From Vanrija pseudolonga (lineage: Eukaryota; Basidiomycota; Tremellomycetes; Trichosporonales; Trichosporonaceae): a stretch of DNA of 64,000 nt. Each line of letters opens with the position of its first letter. Positions within the stretch are counted from its first letter, which is position 1. The notes under the pieces were generated by a model. It was not told where the DNA came from. It saw nothing but the letters and a program-made list of their open reading frames with translations, and ran no database searches. Positions 1 through 10,600 of the stretch are shown here, in pieces. A program made the position numbers and the translations under genes. Location: contig NC_085849.1 in the NCBI RefSeq assembly GCF_020906515.1, forward strand, positions 2,108,001-2,172,000, in the 5' to 3' direction.

Positions 1-989
1 TCGAGATGGACGTGTACCTTCCCCCCTCGGCGGCCTCGTCGCCCGACAAGCCGCACCCGGTTGTTGTGTGGTGGCACGGCGGCGGCCTCCTCCAGGGCAA
101 CAAGGAGAACCTGCCCCCTCATCTGCGCCGGCTGCCGGCGCGTGCCCTCGGCCCGAACGGCGAGCACGCGATTGTCGTGTCGCCAAACTACCGCCTCGCG
201 CCGCAGGCTCCCATCCTTGACATCCTCGCTGACGCCGACTCGGCGCTCGCCTTCATCCGCCACAAGCTGAGCGCCGCTCTCGCTGCAAAGGGGTACGCGG
301 CGCGCGCTGACCCCGAGCGTGTGGTCACGTCGGGCGGCAGCGCAGGCGGCTACCTCGCGCTGATCACTGCCCTGCCGGTGCCCAAGACGGCGGGCGACGC
401 CGACGTCGGAGGGTACCGCGGTGCGACGGCCAACCGCGCCGTCAACCCCAGTGGCGAGTGGCAGCCGCGCGGCACGGCGCCATTCTACCCCATCACCGAC
501 CTGACCGACAAGTTCTGGGCGACAAAGACGGACCCCGTGCCGTGGTGGGGCAAGTCGGTGCCCGATGCCTCGGCCCAGCCGCACCTCAAGCTCCGCGACC
601 CGCCCATCACGACGGCAGTGTCGGGCGGCCCGAGGTCGATTCTGTACATGTACATGCTGCAGCACGCCCTGTTCCCCCAGCTGCTGTTCATGAACCAGCG
701 CTCGCTCGGGTCCGGGCTCGACGGCTTCCGCCCCAGCGCCGACACGCTGAGCATCACGCACCGCCTCGACCTCATCGCCAAGGCCGAGGTGGCACACCCG
801 CCCATCTACCTCGTCTACGGCACCCTCGACGACAAGGTGCAGCCGTTCGAGGACACGGTCGCCGCGCTCGAGCGCACAAAGGGTCCGTACGAGGTCGAGG
901 TGCTCGAGGGCGCCGACCACGCATACGACGAGGACCCAGAGGAGCAGGCCGTCGGCTTTGTCGCGTGGCTCGAGGCAACGCTGTTTTAG
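1..989 (+). CDS. alpha/beta hydrolase (esterase/lipase-like), 5' partial
   Basis: Serine hydrolase of the alpha/beta-hydrolase-3 (HSL-like) type; the substrate cannot be read from the sequence. The frame is open to the left edge. The first Met in view (base 6) lies in a DVYLPP beta strand that normally follows 30-60 N-terminal residues in this family, so the true start is probably outside the window. Counting from that Met there is an HGGG oxyanion motif near residue 24, a nucleophile elbow GGSAGG near residue 110, an Asp in GTLDDKVQPF and a His in GADHAYD near the C-terminus, which complete a Ser-Asp-His triad. About 327 residues are visible, no intron is needed, and it ends at TAG 987-989. 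It is convergent with the MADS-box gene 260 bp downstream. No signal peptide can be judged. Confidence 0.85.
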   Translation, partial: EMDVYLPPSAASSPDKPHPVVVWWHGGGLLQGNKENLPPHLRRLPARALGPNGEHAIVVSPNYRLAPQAPILDILADADSALAFIRHKLSAALAAKGYAARADPERVVTSGGSAGGYLALITALPVPKTAGDADVGGYRGATANRAVNPSGEWQPRGTAPFYPITDLTDKFWATKTDPVPWWGKSVPDASAQPHLKLRDPPITTAVSGGPRSILYMYMLQHALFPQLLFMNQRSLGSGLDGFRPSADTLSITHRLDLIAKAEVAHPPIYLVYGTLDDKVQPFEDTVAALERTKGPYEVEVLEGADHAYDEDPEEQAVGFVAWLEATLF

Positions 990-1250
990 GCAGCACCAGG
1001 CGCGCCAAGCGGCTGCTGGCACTAGCGGCGCACGCGCACATCTTTGGTACTTATTCTGGGCTCTGGCATGAATCGGAGTAATCTTTATCGCGGAATGCAA
1101 GCGGCAACCAACAGGATCGACATGTAGTCCATGTGTGCACGATACCACGGCTTTGTACAACAGTTACTGCTACAGGTTCACTGACAACGCGCCAAGATAT
1201 GGCTAGGAGTAGTGAACAATAAAACAAACCAAATATGCGCGCTGTACCAC

Positions 1251-2630
1251 TTAGGTCCTCAGACGCTTGCGTGGGTCATCGATGGGCAATCCGGTGCGCA
1301 TATCGCGAGGACGCTTGCCGCCGCCCATGGGGTCCATGGGGCCGTTCGAGTAGTCGACGTTGTAGGGCATGTTGTTCGACTGGGGCGGGAGCATGCCCTG
1401 CTGCGAGAGGCTGCCGCGTCCGACACCGCCGTTGCCGCCGCCGCCGCCCGAGAGGGCCCAAACGAGGTCCTCCTCTGGTGGGGTCGACACCGTGCCGTTG
1501 GGCTGGGGTATCTCGTCGGCCGGGGCCGTGGGCCAGACAAAGTCGTTCCACGAGTTGGAGCCGCCGGAACCCGACCCACTGGCCGAGTTGCTGGTCGGTG
1601 CGATGCCATTGCCGCCAAGCATGTCGCGCAGGAACGAGTGGTTGCCGGTCCTCGATGTGAGCTCGTAAAGCTGCTGGTGCTGCTTCTCGAGGAGCTGGCG
1701 CTTCTGTTCATGGTGGGCCTGCTGAATCTGCAGCCACGCGTACGTCGTCAGAGCCTGGTTGTGGCCTCCTTCCCATGGGTTTCCGAGGCCAGAGGAAAGG
1801 CCTCCGACACCGAGGGGCGAGCCACTCACGCCTGGGGTAGGAAGGTAGGATGACCCGCCGGCCTGTCCGGGGAAGGGGTATCCGCCCGAACCGCCAAAGC
1901 CCTGCGCACCGCCGCCGTTGCGAGCGTACCAAGACGCCTGCTGCTGCTGCTGCTGGTGGAGACCGAGAGCATATGATAAGCCAGCGGACGACTGAGGTTG
2001 TGTTAGTGTATGCTGTGCGGGATCGGCGGGCGGCCTACGCACTGGAGAGTCGGACCTCGGGGGAGGGGGCGTCGGCTCGTCGCTAATGTCGCGGCGGTCG
2101 TCGCCAATGACACCGCCGATAAAGCTGCCAGGCTCCTCGCCAGGAGGAGGGATGACGGGCTTGCGGTCGATTTGGTGGTCGCGGTGGCGGGGTGCAGGTG
2201 CGTCGCGGTACCTGTGTCTGCGGGCCTTGAAGGATTCCTTGCCCTTAAGCGACTTGGATGGGCCGTTGGGCTTTGCGCCCTTGGCTGGACGGTCGTCGTC
2301 GTCGTCCGAGCCGTCCTCGCCGGCAAGAGCCATGGCCTCAAACTCGGCGGCCCGCCGCCTCTCGATCATGCCCTCGTACTCGTTGTACCGGTCGACTTCG
2401 TTGTCAAACTCGGCCGATGAAAACTCGTATGGCTTGCCGTTGGCCGAGAAGATGAGGAGCGAGACTGACACGCCACAGAGGACCGACAGCTCGTATGCCT
2501 TCTTCATGAGACCGGCTTTGCGCTTGAGGAACGTGACATTGCGGTTACGCTCATCCTTGCGGGGTTAGTTGGCCTGCAGCATAGGTATACTCACGGTAAG
2601 CGGCTTGATTTCAATCTTTTTGCGACCCAT
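1251..2630 (-). CDS. MADS-box transcription factor, MEF2/RLM1 type
   Basis: Nuclear DNA-binding regulator. Exons on the complement: 2630..2595, 2555..2043, 1991..1251. The 39-base first intron lies inside the MADS domain. Joining the exons gives [12 protein letters not shown] + [16 protein letters not shown], a typical MEF2/Rlm1-class MADS N-terminus, followed by [20 protein letters not shown] and KPYEFSS to about residue 65. The rest is low complexity: an acidic run (DGSDDDDD), Pro, Ser and Gly runs, a short Gln tract (LHQQQQQQ), and a basic C-terminus (PRKRLRT). A second 51-base intron (2042..1992; GTGCGT donor, CTAAC, CTCAG) is inferred. It is a multiple of three and lacks a stop, so the protein is 429 aa if spliced or 446 aa if retained. 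In yeasts Rlm1 acts below the cell-wall-integrity MAP kinase; that role here is inference. The upstream region is unusually long (3.3 kb). Confidence 0.92.
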
Positions 2631-5600
2631 GGTGGTGGACGGTGGTGTGATGCGGAATCAATGCAGGTGTGGTGTAGGGGGGAGGGGGAGGCGCGGGAAG
2701 GCGCGTGGCGTGGGGCGGTGGGTGGGCCAGGATAGCTGTCGCCTAGGTGAAGGCGACGCTTTGGTATGATCCCAAGATGGCAGCGAAGAAATGCCGACGC
2801 GATGTCCGCGCTGGAATGGAAGAGTGCGCAAGAGGTGTGCGCGCGCGTTCCGAGAGGTGGGGGAGTACGGCGGAGCGTCGACTCGTTGTTCGGCGGTGGC
2901 TGCGGGGACTCGTATGCCGTGGTGTAGCGGGCCGTGTGCTGGATTTGGCACGCGACTAAAGTGAGTGTGCTGGGCTATGCACGCTTGTCTGTGGATGAAG
3001 GTGGTGCTATGAACCGAGTAGATGGGATGCTCTTTGGTTTGAAAGTTGTTTACGAGCGAGCGAGTTGCGATGGAGATGGAGGAGAGTGCAAGAGGGGAAG
3101 TGGTTGGGCAAGCAGGCAGCGGTGTGCTGCGCTGGGTGGTGCTAAGTTTAGAAGAAGGGGGGGGATTTGAGCCAGTCGACTATTTTGGGGGCAAGACGCG
3201 GGCTCGAAAAAGTGCAACTGCGCACAAGTCGGGGGAAGGCCAAGCAAGGCCAAGAATGGTGGGTCACGGCTTGGCTGCTGGGTAACGAGTCGTGTGATGC
3301 GACAAGAGAGGGAGATGCAGCAGACACGAGACGGATACGGGGGGGTTCAAGAATAACGCGGGCAGGAGCATGCATGCATGACGGTCTTTATCGAGAATGC
3401 TCCATGGCAAGCAGCAAGCGTCCGACGAGGTGCGCGGGTGGGACGGCGCGGGTTGCGTGCGTGGCGTGGCGGGTGTAAGCTGCGAGGGGGGAGCAGCTCT
3501 GGATCGATCCTCTGGGCTCCCGCCTTGGGTCCAGCCAGCCAGCCGACAACGGCCATCTCGCGAATGGTGGAGGCTTACGTCTGGCGTCTGGTTTACCGAG
3601 CTGCTGTACTCGCTCCCTCCTCGTCCTCCCCTCTACTCCCCCCTTGCATGCGTGATTTGTTAGTGACCGTCGTGGACCTCGTGGGATGATTCGCGCAGTA
3701 GGTAATTGAGGCGGTGTCGCGGCGTCGCGCCGGCGATACACTGCAGGTCGCAATCACGTCGTCGCCTCGTCGACTCTCTTTCCTCGCTCGCTCAGTGGTC
3801 GTCGCTAAAGCAGGCAAAGGGGGAAATGCTGCAACCTGACTGGCTGACGCTCCTTGTTGGGTCACTGGTCAGGCACAAATCCTGGCAGCGGCATCAAATT
3901 GGCAGAAATCCAAATCCAAATGGCCCACCCCTCTTGGTGGCCCACCTGCTGCGCGCCCGCTGTCGCTCTACCTCCCTCTCCCCGTCCAATGCACCACGGC
4001 GGCGCGACCGACCGCCGCCGCGACCCAAGTCACCCAGATCCCATCAACATCATCATTGTCGTCGCAGCTCGCTTGCAGCAACACACTTCCCGTGTCGGAT
4101 GCAACTATACTCACCCACCAGGCCCCCAGGCCCGCAAGGCCCGCTCCACAACCCCCCACGGCACGACGTCATGACACTCTCCACATTCCCCGTGCCGCGC
4201 GTGTGTCTGCCTTCGTTAACAACAACAGCCGAGCCGAATGCGAGTTCACGAGGGCTGGTCTGTGAACAAAGTCCATCCAAACGCACACACACGTAGACCA
4301 GCCCAGGCTCGGCAACTAACACCAGCACGTGTTCGGCGTCTTCTGGCTGGGGCGACGCGTGGTTTCATTTCCACTCGCCAAGTTTCATTTGTATTCCTTC
4401 CAAGTTTCATTTGTATTCATCGGGCCTGCCGATCCTCGAGGCCGTCAGTCGGCGTCGCACGCCGTCGGCCCCGGGACGGCGCTCGTGTCCTCGCCGCCGG
4501 CCTGGGAATGGGTATCGGCGGGGAAGAGGAGGGTGAGGACGAGGGCGAGGGTGAGCGCGGCCGGCCTGTGTGTCGACGGCGCCGCGGTGACAGTCGGGTA
4601 GCCTGGCGAGAGGCCGCCGTCGTCCTCGGTCGCCGGCGACGAGCGAGCGAGGGCTGGCATCGTGTCGCCAGAAACCCGCGGCAGGACCGCCTCCTCGCAG
4701 TGGCAATGATCGTAGCTTGGGGTAGCTGCTGGAACGAAGCTAGTGGAGCAGCTGCCCGTCGCCTCGCCTGTCAGCTGCAAAGGCAAAATGGCGCGGCACC
4801 TCACGCGAGTCTATTCTCGGGCGGCGATCATTCTAGCCCCCGTCTTGTGGGCCAACTATTCATGGCCTGCATGGCCGAGGGTCGTCACTATTGCTCGCTG
4901 GATGCGATGTGTGAACAATTCAGATCTGGCAAGAGCGAGCTGGCCCACCCCCAACTTTGTCAGTCCGAAGATGAGCCGTGAGCCGCAATGACGCCTGACC
5001 TGAGCTCAACTGGGGCAGAGTCACGCCACGTTAGTGACCGCCGCGGTATGGGTGACTCGGGCATGTATGCTTGCTTGCTTAGCTGGCATAGCTGGCCGAT
5101 CGACGACGCTCCACAGGAATGTGGGACTCGCCTAATCGCCTATGTCGCCGGTAGAGTGGCCTGCCGACAAGCCGAGGCGAACAAGCGTGCACACATGCCT
5201 GCGACGATACGTCGAGATTGCCGTCTGACCGACTCGCAGGTGACGATGTTGGCCGTTCAGGTCACAAGTCATGTTGTCAAGGTTGCATGGAGGTACCCGT
5301 GTTGTTTCCAACGGCAGGCAATGAATGATGCGGCTGGGCGAGGCGAGACGAAACTGGGCTGGGCGAGACATGGCTGTCATGTCAACGGTGATCATCATGC
5401 GATCTGGGCAGTGCGTACAGCAGCGTCTATCGCGAGTCGGCAAGCAAAGGTGTGTCTGGACTGGTGGGTGGCTGCCACTGAGTAGACCACCCACCTCGCC
5501 CCCCGATCCTCAACAGAGCAAAACACCAACCCCTCCCCCCTCCCCACCAACCATGATGCATGGCCAGATCTGACAGCAGCACACAAATAACTCCTCGGTG

Positions 5601-5972
5601 ACCCAACAGCGAGACGTGGCCGACAACCCAGGCAACATGCATCATTTGGAATGCCGCGCTCGCTTCCGGCGACACTTCGGCAGGTAAGGTACTTGATGTG
5701 GGCGTGAGACAGGTCGTGATGGTGGTGGCTAGTAGCCGGCGGAAGAGGAAGCGAGAAAGAGTGGTGAGGTCATGGAGATAAGACGGCTGGCTGGGTTGGG
5801 CATGCGTGAGAATAGGCAGCCTCGGAGGGGGCCGAGGTAGGGGATGAGCCTCATGTATGCAGACGTATGTAGTAGCAATGATCAGCGTGGTGTGTAGTCG
5901 TGGTGATGCCACAGACGACCTGCCCTTTGGCCAAAAGGTAACACCACTCCCCGCCAAAAGGTATAGCTTTTA
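2631..5972. other. long gene-free upstream region of the MADS-box gene
   Basis: About 3.3 kb without a supportable gene. Open frames here are short, overlap on both strands, are Arg/Ser/Pro-rich translations of GC-rich DNA, and show no recognisable domain or consistent splice signals. The part next to the MADS start is probably its 5' leader and promoter. One exact 19-base direct repeat (4378-4396 and 4400-4418) is listed separately. Confidence 0.5.
4378..4418. repeat. 19-base exact direct repeat, 3-base spacer
   Basis: CCAAGTTTCATTTGTATTC occurs at 4378-4396 and again at 4400-4418. A partial third match (GGTTTCATTTCC) lies just upstream. The unit is AT-rich against a GC-rich background. It may be a pair of regulatory sites in the MADS-box upstream region or simple slippage; no factor can be assigned. 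Confidence 0.7.
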
Positions 5973-6053
5973 CGACAATGACATGATTCGAACATGCGCT
6001 CCCGAAGGAAGTTGATTTCGAGTCAACCGCGTTAACCACTCCGCCACATTGCC
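5973..6053 (-). tRNA. tRNA-Ser(CGA)
   Basis: On the complement a complete class II tRNA folds: acceptor GGCAATG pairs with CATTGTC (one G-T), discriminator G. The D-arm contains the box A-like GGCGGAGTGGTTAACGCG. The anticodon stem GTTGA/TCAAC encloses loop CTCGAAA with anticodon CGA (reads UCG). There is a long variable arm with a TTCC/GGGA-type hairpin and a T-arm with GTTCGAATC. Length is 81 bases, no intron. A long variable arm with this anticodon identifies serine. Confidence 0.93.
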
Positions 6054-6193
6054 TTTGCTGAAAACTGGGGCGCAGTGTGGGGTATACGCCGGGTGGAGCG
6101 GACCCAGTGGCACCACTCCCTCTCTCTCTCCCTCTCTCCCTCCCCCCTCCGCCCCCCCCCTCCGCTCGACACTTATGCATACCCTACACCACA

Positions 6194-7476
6194 CTACGCC
6201 TTACCCTCCGCCACAGCGCCAATACCAACCTCGGCCCCGTCGCTCCCCAGCGCAGCCTGGATGAACGCGAGGTCCCAGAGCGCGTCGCGCGGGCCGCCGA
6301 AGTTCGTCTGCGCGTCCGCCGTGCCATCAACGGCGGCGCGCACCGCGTCGCCGAACGCAGCGAGCTCGGCCTCGACGCCCGTCACCTTGCCCTCTTTGAA
6401 CGCGCCCTTTGCCGGGCTGCCCGCGCCCGGCGTGAGCTCGACGGTCCAGCTGCGTCCGTGGTTGACGACGCGCAGCGTCGCGTGCTCGGCGACGACGTAC
6501 AGCTCGTTCGGGGGGCGCGAGTCGCGCGGCGTGTCCGGGATAGCCCAGGAGAGGATGATTGTGCCGTTTGCCTGGCTGCGCCCGGCGGCGAGGAGCGCGT
6601 CCGGGTTGTTCGTGTTCGCGACGGTTGTGGCCTGTCCGTGCGGCGGCACGGCGCTGCCGGCCGGCGGAAGCGCGAGCGCGACGACCGTGTCGTGCGGCAC
6701 CATGTGCGCGCGGTGCAGGCTCTTGTGCGCGATCAAGCTTGCCGGCGGCGTCGGGAGGACGGTGCGCAGCAAAGCGGCCCAGTGCACGCCGCCATCCAGC
6801 AAAAACCCGCCCTGGTACTCTGGTACCGTGCGCCACGTCGTCGCGTGGTAGCTCGCCCCGTCGGGCAGCATCGTCTCAAAGTGCAGCCGGTAGTAGAGGA
6901 CGTCGCCGACCTCCGGCGCGGACAGCAGGCCGGCGGCGTAGTGGAGCAGCGGCTCGTGCGCGTAGTCTGGGAGAGGCGTGAGTCACTAACCACCGCCGCC
7001 GACACCTCGGGCCGAAGTCACCGGCCCCTACTCGACTCACTCTCCGCGACGCGCCACACGATCCCCTCGGGCTTGTACTTGCTTTCCCACTCGTCAATGA
7101 GGGCGCGCGCCTCGGCGACGTCCCGCCCGAGCGGCTTCTCGCTAATGACGTGCTTGCCCGCGGCCCACGCAGCGCGGATGATGGCCGGCTGCGCCGTGAT
7201 GGGCAGGACGAGGATCACGGCGTGGACGTCCTTGTCGGCCAGGACAGACGCCAGGCCGTCGTCGCCAAAGGCCACGGCTGGGCCCGTCGCCTCGCCATGC
7301 GGCAGCCCGCCGAGCTCGGCGGCCGCGGCGCGCAGCTTGCTCGCTGAGCCCTCGGACCGCGACCACACAGTCTTGATGTGTAAGTTCGATACCTCGCGCA
7401 GCGCGGGCAGGTACGAGTTGGTCGCGAACAGCCCCGAGCCGAGGAGCGCGGCCGTCACTGGCTTTGTCGAGGTCAT
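6194..7476 (-). CDS. Gfo/Idh/MocA-family NAD(P)-dependent oxidoreductase
   Basis: Probably a soluble dehydrogenase or reductase acting on a sugar, polyol or similar substrate; the substrate is unknown. Exons on the complement: 7476..7041 and 6966..6194, 402 aa. The 74-base intron has a GTGAGT donor. The N-terminus carries a Rossmann strand ending AALLGSGLFATNSYLPAL. It is followed by VHAVILVLPITAQPAII and the family hallmark GKHVISEKPLGRDVAEA (the EKP motif). The C-terminal half has GGFLLDGGVHWAALLRTVLP, as in the substrate-binding alpha/beta domain. The start at 7476 was chosen because the Rossmann fold begins eight residues later; an upstream in-frame Met would add an Arg/Gly-rich tail. A TATA-like TATATAA lies about 65 bases upstream. 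Confidence 0.9.
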
Positions 7477-7540
7477 GGTGCTAGTGTGGGGACTTGGGGG
7501 AAGGGAGTGGCTGGCCGACTGGCATACGCGCGCACACCAG

Positions 7541-7547
7541 TTATATA
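7541..7547 (-). promoter_or_regulatory. TATA-like box for the Gfo/Idh/MocA gene
   Basis: TATATAA on the complement, about 65 bases before the ATG at 7476, in an otherwise GC-rich gap. Its position fits a core promoter element; there is no further evidence. Confidence 0.45.
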
Positions 7548-7698
7548 CCTCCCCCAATCTGGCCCATGGCATCATCATCAACCCGCTATTGCCCCGGCGC
7601 CGAGCGGGCCAAACGCCGCTCACCTACCCGTCCATTGCCGCCGGCAAAACTGCTCATCTGCTAAAGATGGACAATCATGTAGCATCAGATATGGCTAC

Positions 7699-10600
7699 CT
7701 AGTGCAGCTTGTACGCTTCTGCCATCTTGGCAAGAATGTCCGCCTCGTGCACGCGCCACTCGGCAGTCACCTGCTTGGTCACCTCGCGCATTCGCACCGG
7801 GTCAATGTGCTTGACCTGCACCGCCAGCCCCGCCGAGATGGGGCGATGGTCACTGACGTTGATCTCATACCGCTGGTAGTTGATCGCCTTGAGGCGCGAC
7901 GTGCGCGTAAACAGGATGCGGTCGCACCATGCGGGCACTCGTCGCTTTTCACTGCTGTCGTAGTTGTCCGTCCCCGGGTCGTACTTGTACGTCGGCGGGA
8001 ACGTGATTGGCGCTTCGGCAAACGACCTCAGGCGGAACGCGTGGTTCGCTCGCATCTCTCGGCGGAGCTGGTCCCGCTCGAGCAAGTAGGCGAGATCGCC
8101 GACGTCAATCATGCTCTCGACAAGATCGCGCCGCTGGTCGATGCGGTAGTTGAGGTCACCGCTGAACACGACCATCTCGTGGTCTAGCACGCCTGTGCCG
8201 TCGCCACCACGCACGTACGGCAACGTGTCCGCTGGCGGGAAGATGGCCTTGTCCTCCATGATCGCGGCGATATCCGCATTTCGCGCTCCTTTGTGGCTCT
8301 GTCCAGCAGCCAGGTGCACATTGATGAAGCAGATCGACGTGTCGTCGACTACCATGCGCGCAAAGATGGCTCCCTTGTTGCCATAGATGCCTCCGATGCC
8401 ACTGCCGTCAGCCCATGCGCAGGCATCAAGACTCACCGCTTGACTGTCGTGATGTGCACATCTCGCAGGCTGTTCTTCAACGACGACTTGACGAACATGC
8501 AGCTGAACAGGCCGACAAGCTGCTCCGAGTGCACCTTGACGTACTGCGACTCGGCTGTCGAGATCTGCCCGACAGCCGACTGCAGCTTGTCCGCCCACGC
8601 GCGGTAGGCACCAGACACCGTGTCCTTTGTGGCTCCGCCGCTGTCCTTGCCCTTGCTCCCAAACAGGAACGTTTCTGAGGAGTTAGACACTGTTTGGTCT
8701 GCCAACTCACTGGCTGTAAGCTTCTTATCCGTCAACGGGATCGTCTCCTGGAACCCGAACACGATGATATCCGGCGACTCGACCGAGTGCAGCAATTCGT
8801 TGAGGAAGTTGGCATTCTGGGGCGGACCAGACAGCTCGCTTGGCTTGGCGCTGTCAATGTTCCACGAGCACACCAGCGCACGAATTTCGCGAAAGTCGCA
8901 ATAATCAGGCTGCCGGTCTGTCAACCGTTTCCCAGTCCAGTCGACAGCCAACAGCCCGTCCCAGGCGTGCAGCACGTCTCGGGAACACGACCATAGCATG
9001 AAGCGGCCCGTCGAACTGATACCCCAGGGGTCTGCCACCAGCGTGTGGCAAGGCTGGTCACTGAGGAGTTAGCAGTTGCATGTTTTGCACAACTCACGGA
9101 TGTGCCGTCCAGACGTTGGTGACGATCCATGGCTTGGGTGTAATGTCATACACGTGAATTTGGCCCTTCCTGTTACCTGCCCACAGGCGTTCTCCCACAC
9201 CCTCAAGTGAGAGGATGTCTGTCGACGAGATCTTGAGGACTTGTTGACACTCGAGTTCATCTCCCAGTGTCCATATCGAGACGTAGCCACCTTCATGGCC
9301 GAGGAAGACCCTGTCTGGATCCATGGGCATGACTGTCGCCGAGGTCGCGGCACCAGCCCACTCCGATGTAAGCGCCATCTGGGGCGGAGGCGCGGTGCCA
9401 GGGGCACAGGGATCATAAACGCGGATCGCCGGTCCTCGAGCCCCAGAAGACGCCGTAGTGGAACGCACTGCTGGAGCAGTGGCTGTCCATAGGCGCCCCC
9501 GAATCATCTTGGCAAACGTCACCTTGTCTGAGAGACGGACGGTTCGCAGCAGCTTTGCGGGGTCTCGCTTTGGAGTTCCCTGCTCGACCTCAAACACGTG
9601 CACTTTGCCGATATCGTCGATCGTGAGGATATTGTTGTGGCTCCGCAAAATGTGCGTAACCGCTCCGGAATGAATCGACGGCTTCTGGCTTGTCACCTCT
9701 CCGGTCATGACATCCAACTCCCACACGTGGCCGTCCTTGGTTCCACACCAGACGAAGCGGCCTTCCTGCTCTGCCGTTTCTCCAGGCCGGAAGCACATGG
9801 CAGTCACACGCGGATCCTTGACACGGAAGTCGAGACCAGTGTCCTTGAGCTCGAGCGTGTGGATTGGCCGGTCGTCGAAAGTTGTGTCGAACACGCGTAC
9901 CTGGTGATGCGCGACGCATGTGTATTTGCCGTGGACAGCGAAAGCCGTGATTCCAGTTGTCAGAGACATCTTGATATCTGGAGAGTAGTGCGGAGGCCGC
10001 CGGTTGGCCTCTGAGCTGTCGGCATGCTCGTCAAGCAGGCGCTGCGCCATCGAATTGATGTGTTGAACAGGTCCGCCCTCGTCGTCGTCGTCTTCTGAAA
10101 AGTCACCAGACCCACTGCGCGGAATGGAGCTGTTCGAAGAATCGGGTTGAAGTCGTGGGGCAATAGCTCCACGCTTGGCAGTAACTGTGCCGTTTCGCTT
10201 TGGTGGCGGGCCTACTGACGCAAGGCTGGTTGCTGAGCGCGTTGGTGGGGGTGGAGGATGGTATGCAGAGCTATCGTCCGTCATCGATCCCTGGCGTAGA
10301 GTCGAATTCGAAGACGCCTGGGATGGGGTGATTGAAGCTACACTGTTTTGCCTGACCGGGAGACGGGGCGGAGTGGCGCCTGTGGGCGGCAGTGTTGCCT
10401 TACGCTGCGGTAATGGTGGCTTCGACACGTCAACAGGAGGCACAGCCGTCGTTGGGATGACGGTCGGGGCTGCTGGCTTGTTCCCAGGAAGCGGTGGTTT
10501 GACCACTTTTGGTGGTGACGCTGCGATCTCGGGCGTGGCCGCTGCTTTTGGTCGCGGGGGAGTAGGCGGGATAGCCACAGCTGCTGTCGCCGGACGTGGT

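Noticed and set aside
4407-4804. Minus-strand frame containing a hydrophobic segment (PAALTLALVLTLLFPAD)
   Set aside because: The hydrophobic stretch is internal, with no good start placing it as a signal peptide and no Cys pattern; probably chance.
3706-4981. Overlapping + strand reading frames of about 200-250 codons upstream of the MADS-box gene
   Set aside because: Arg/Ser/Pro-rich translations typical of GC-rich noncoding DNA, no domain, competing frames on the other strand, and no consistent splice signals.
6077-7702. 541-codon + strand frame antisense to the Gfo/Idh/MocA gene
   Set aside because: Shadow of the real minus-strand gene; the sense protein has clear family motifs while this frame has none.
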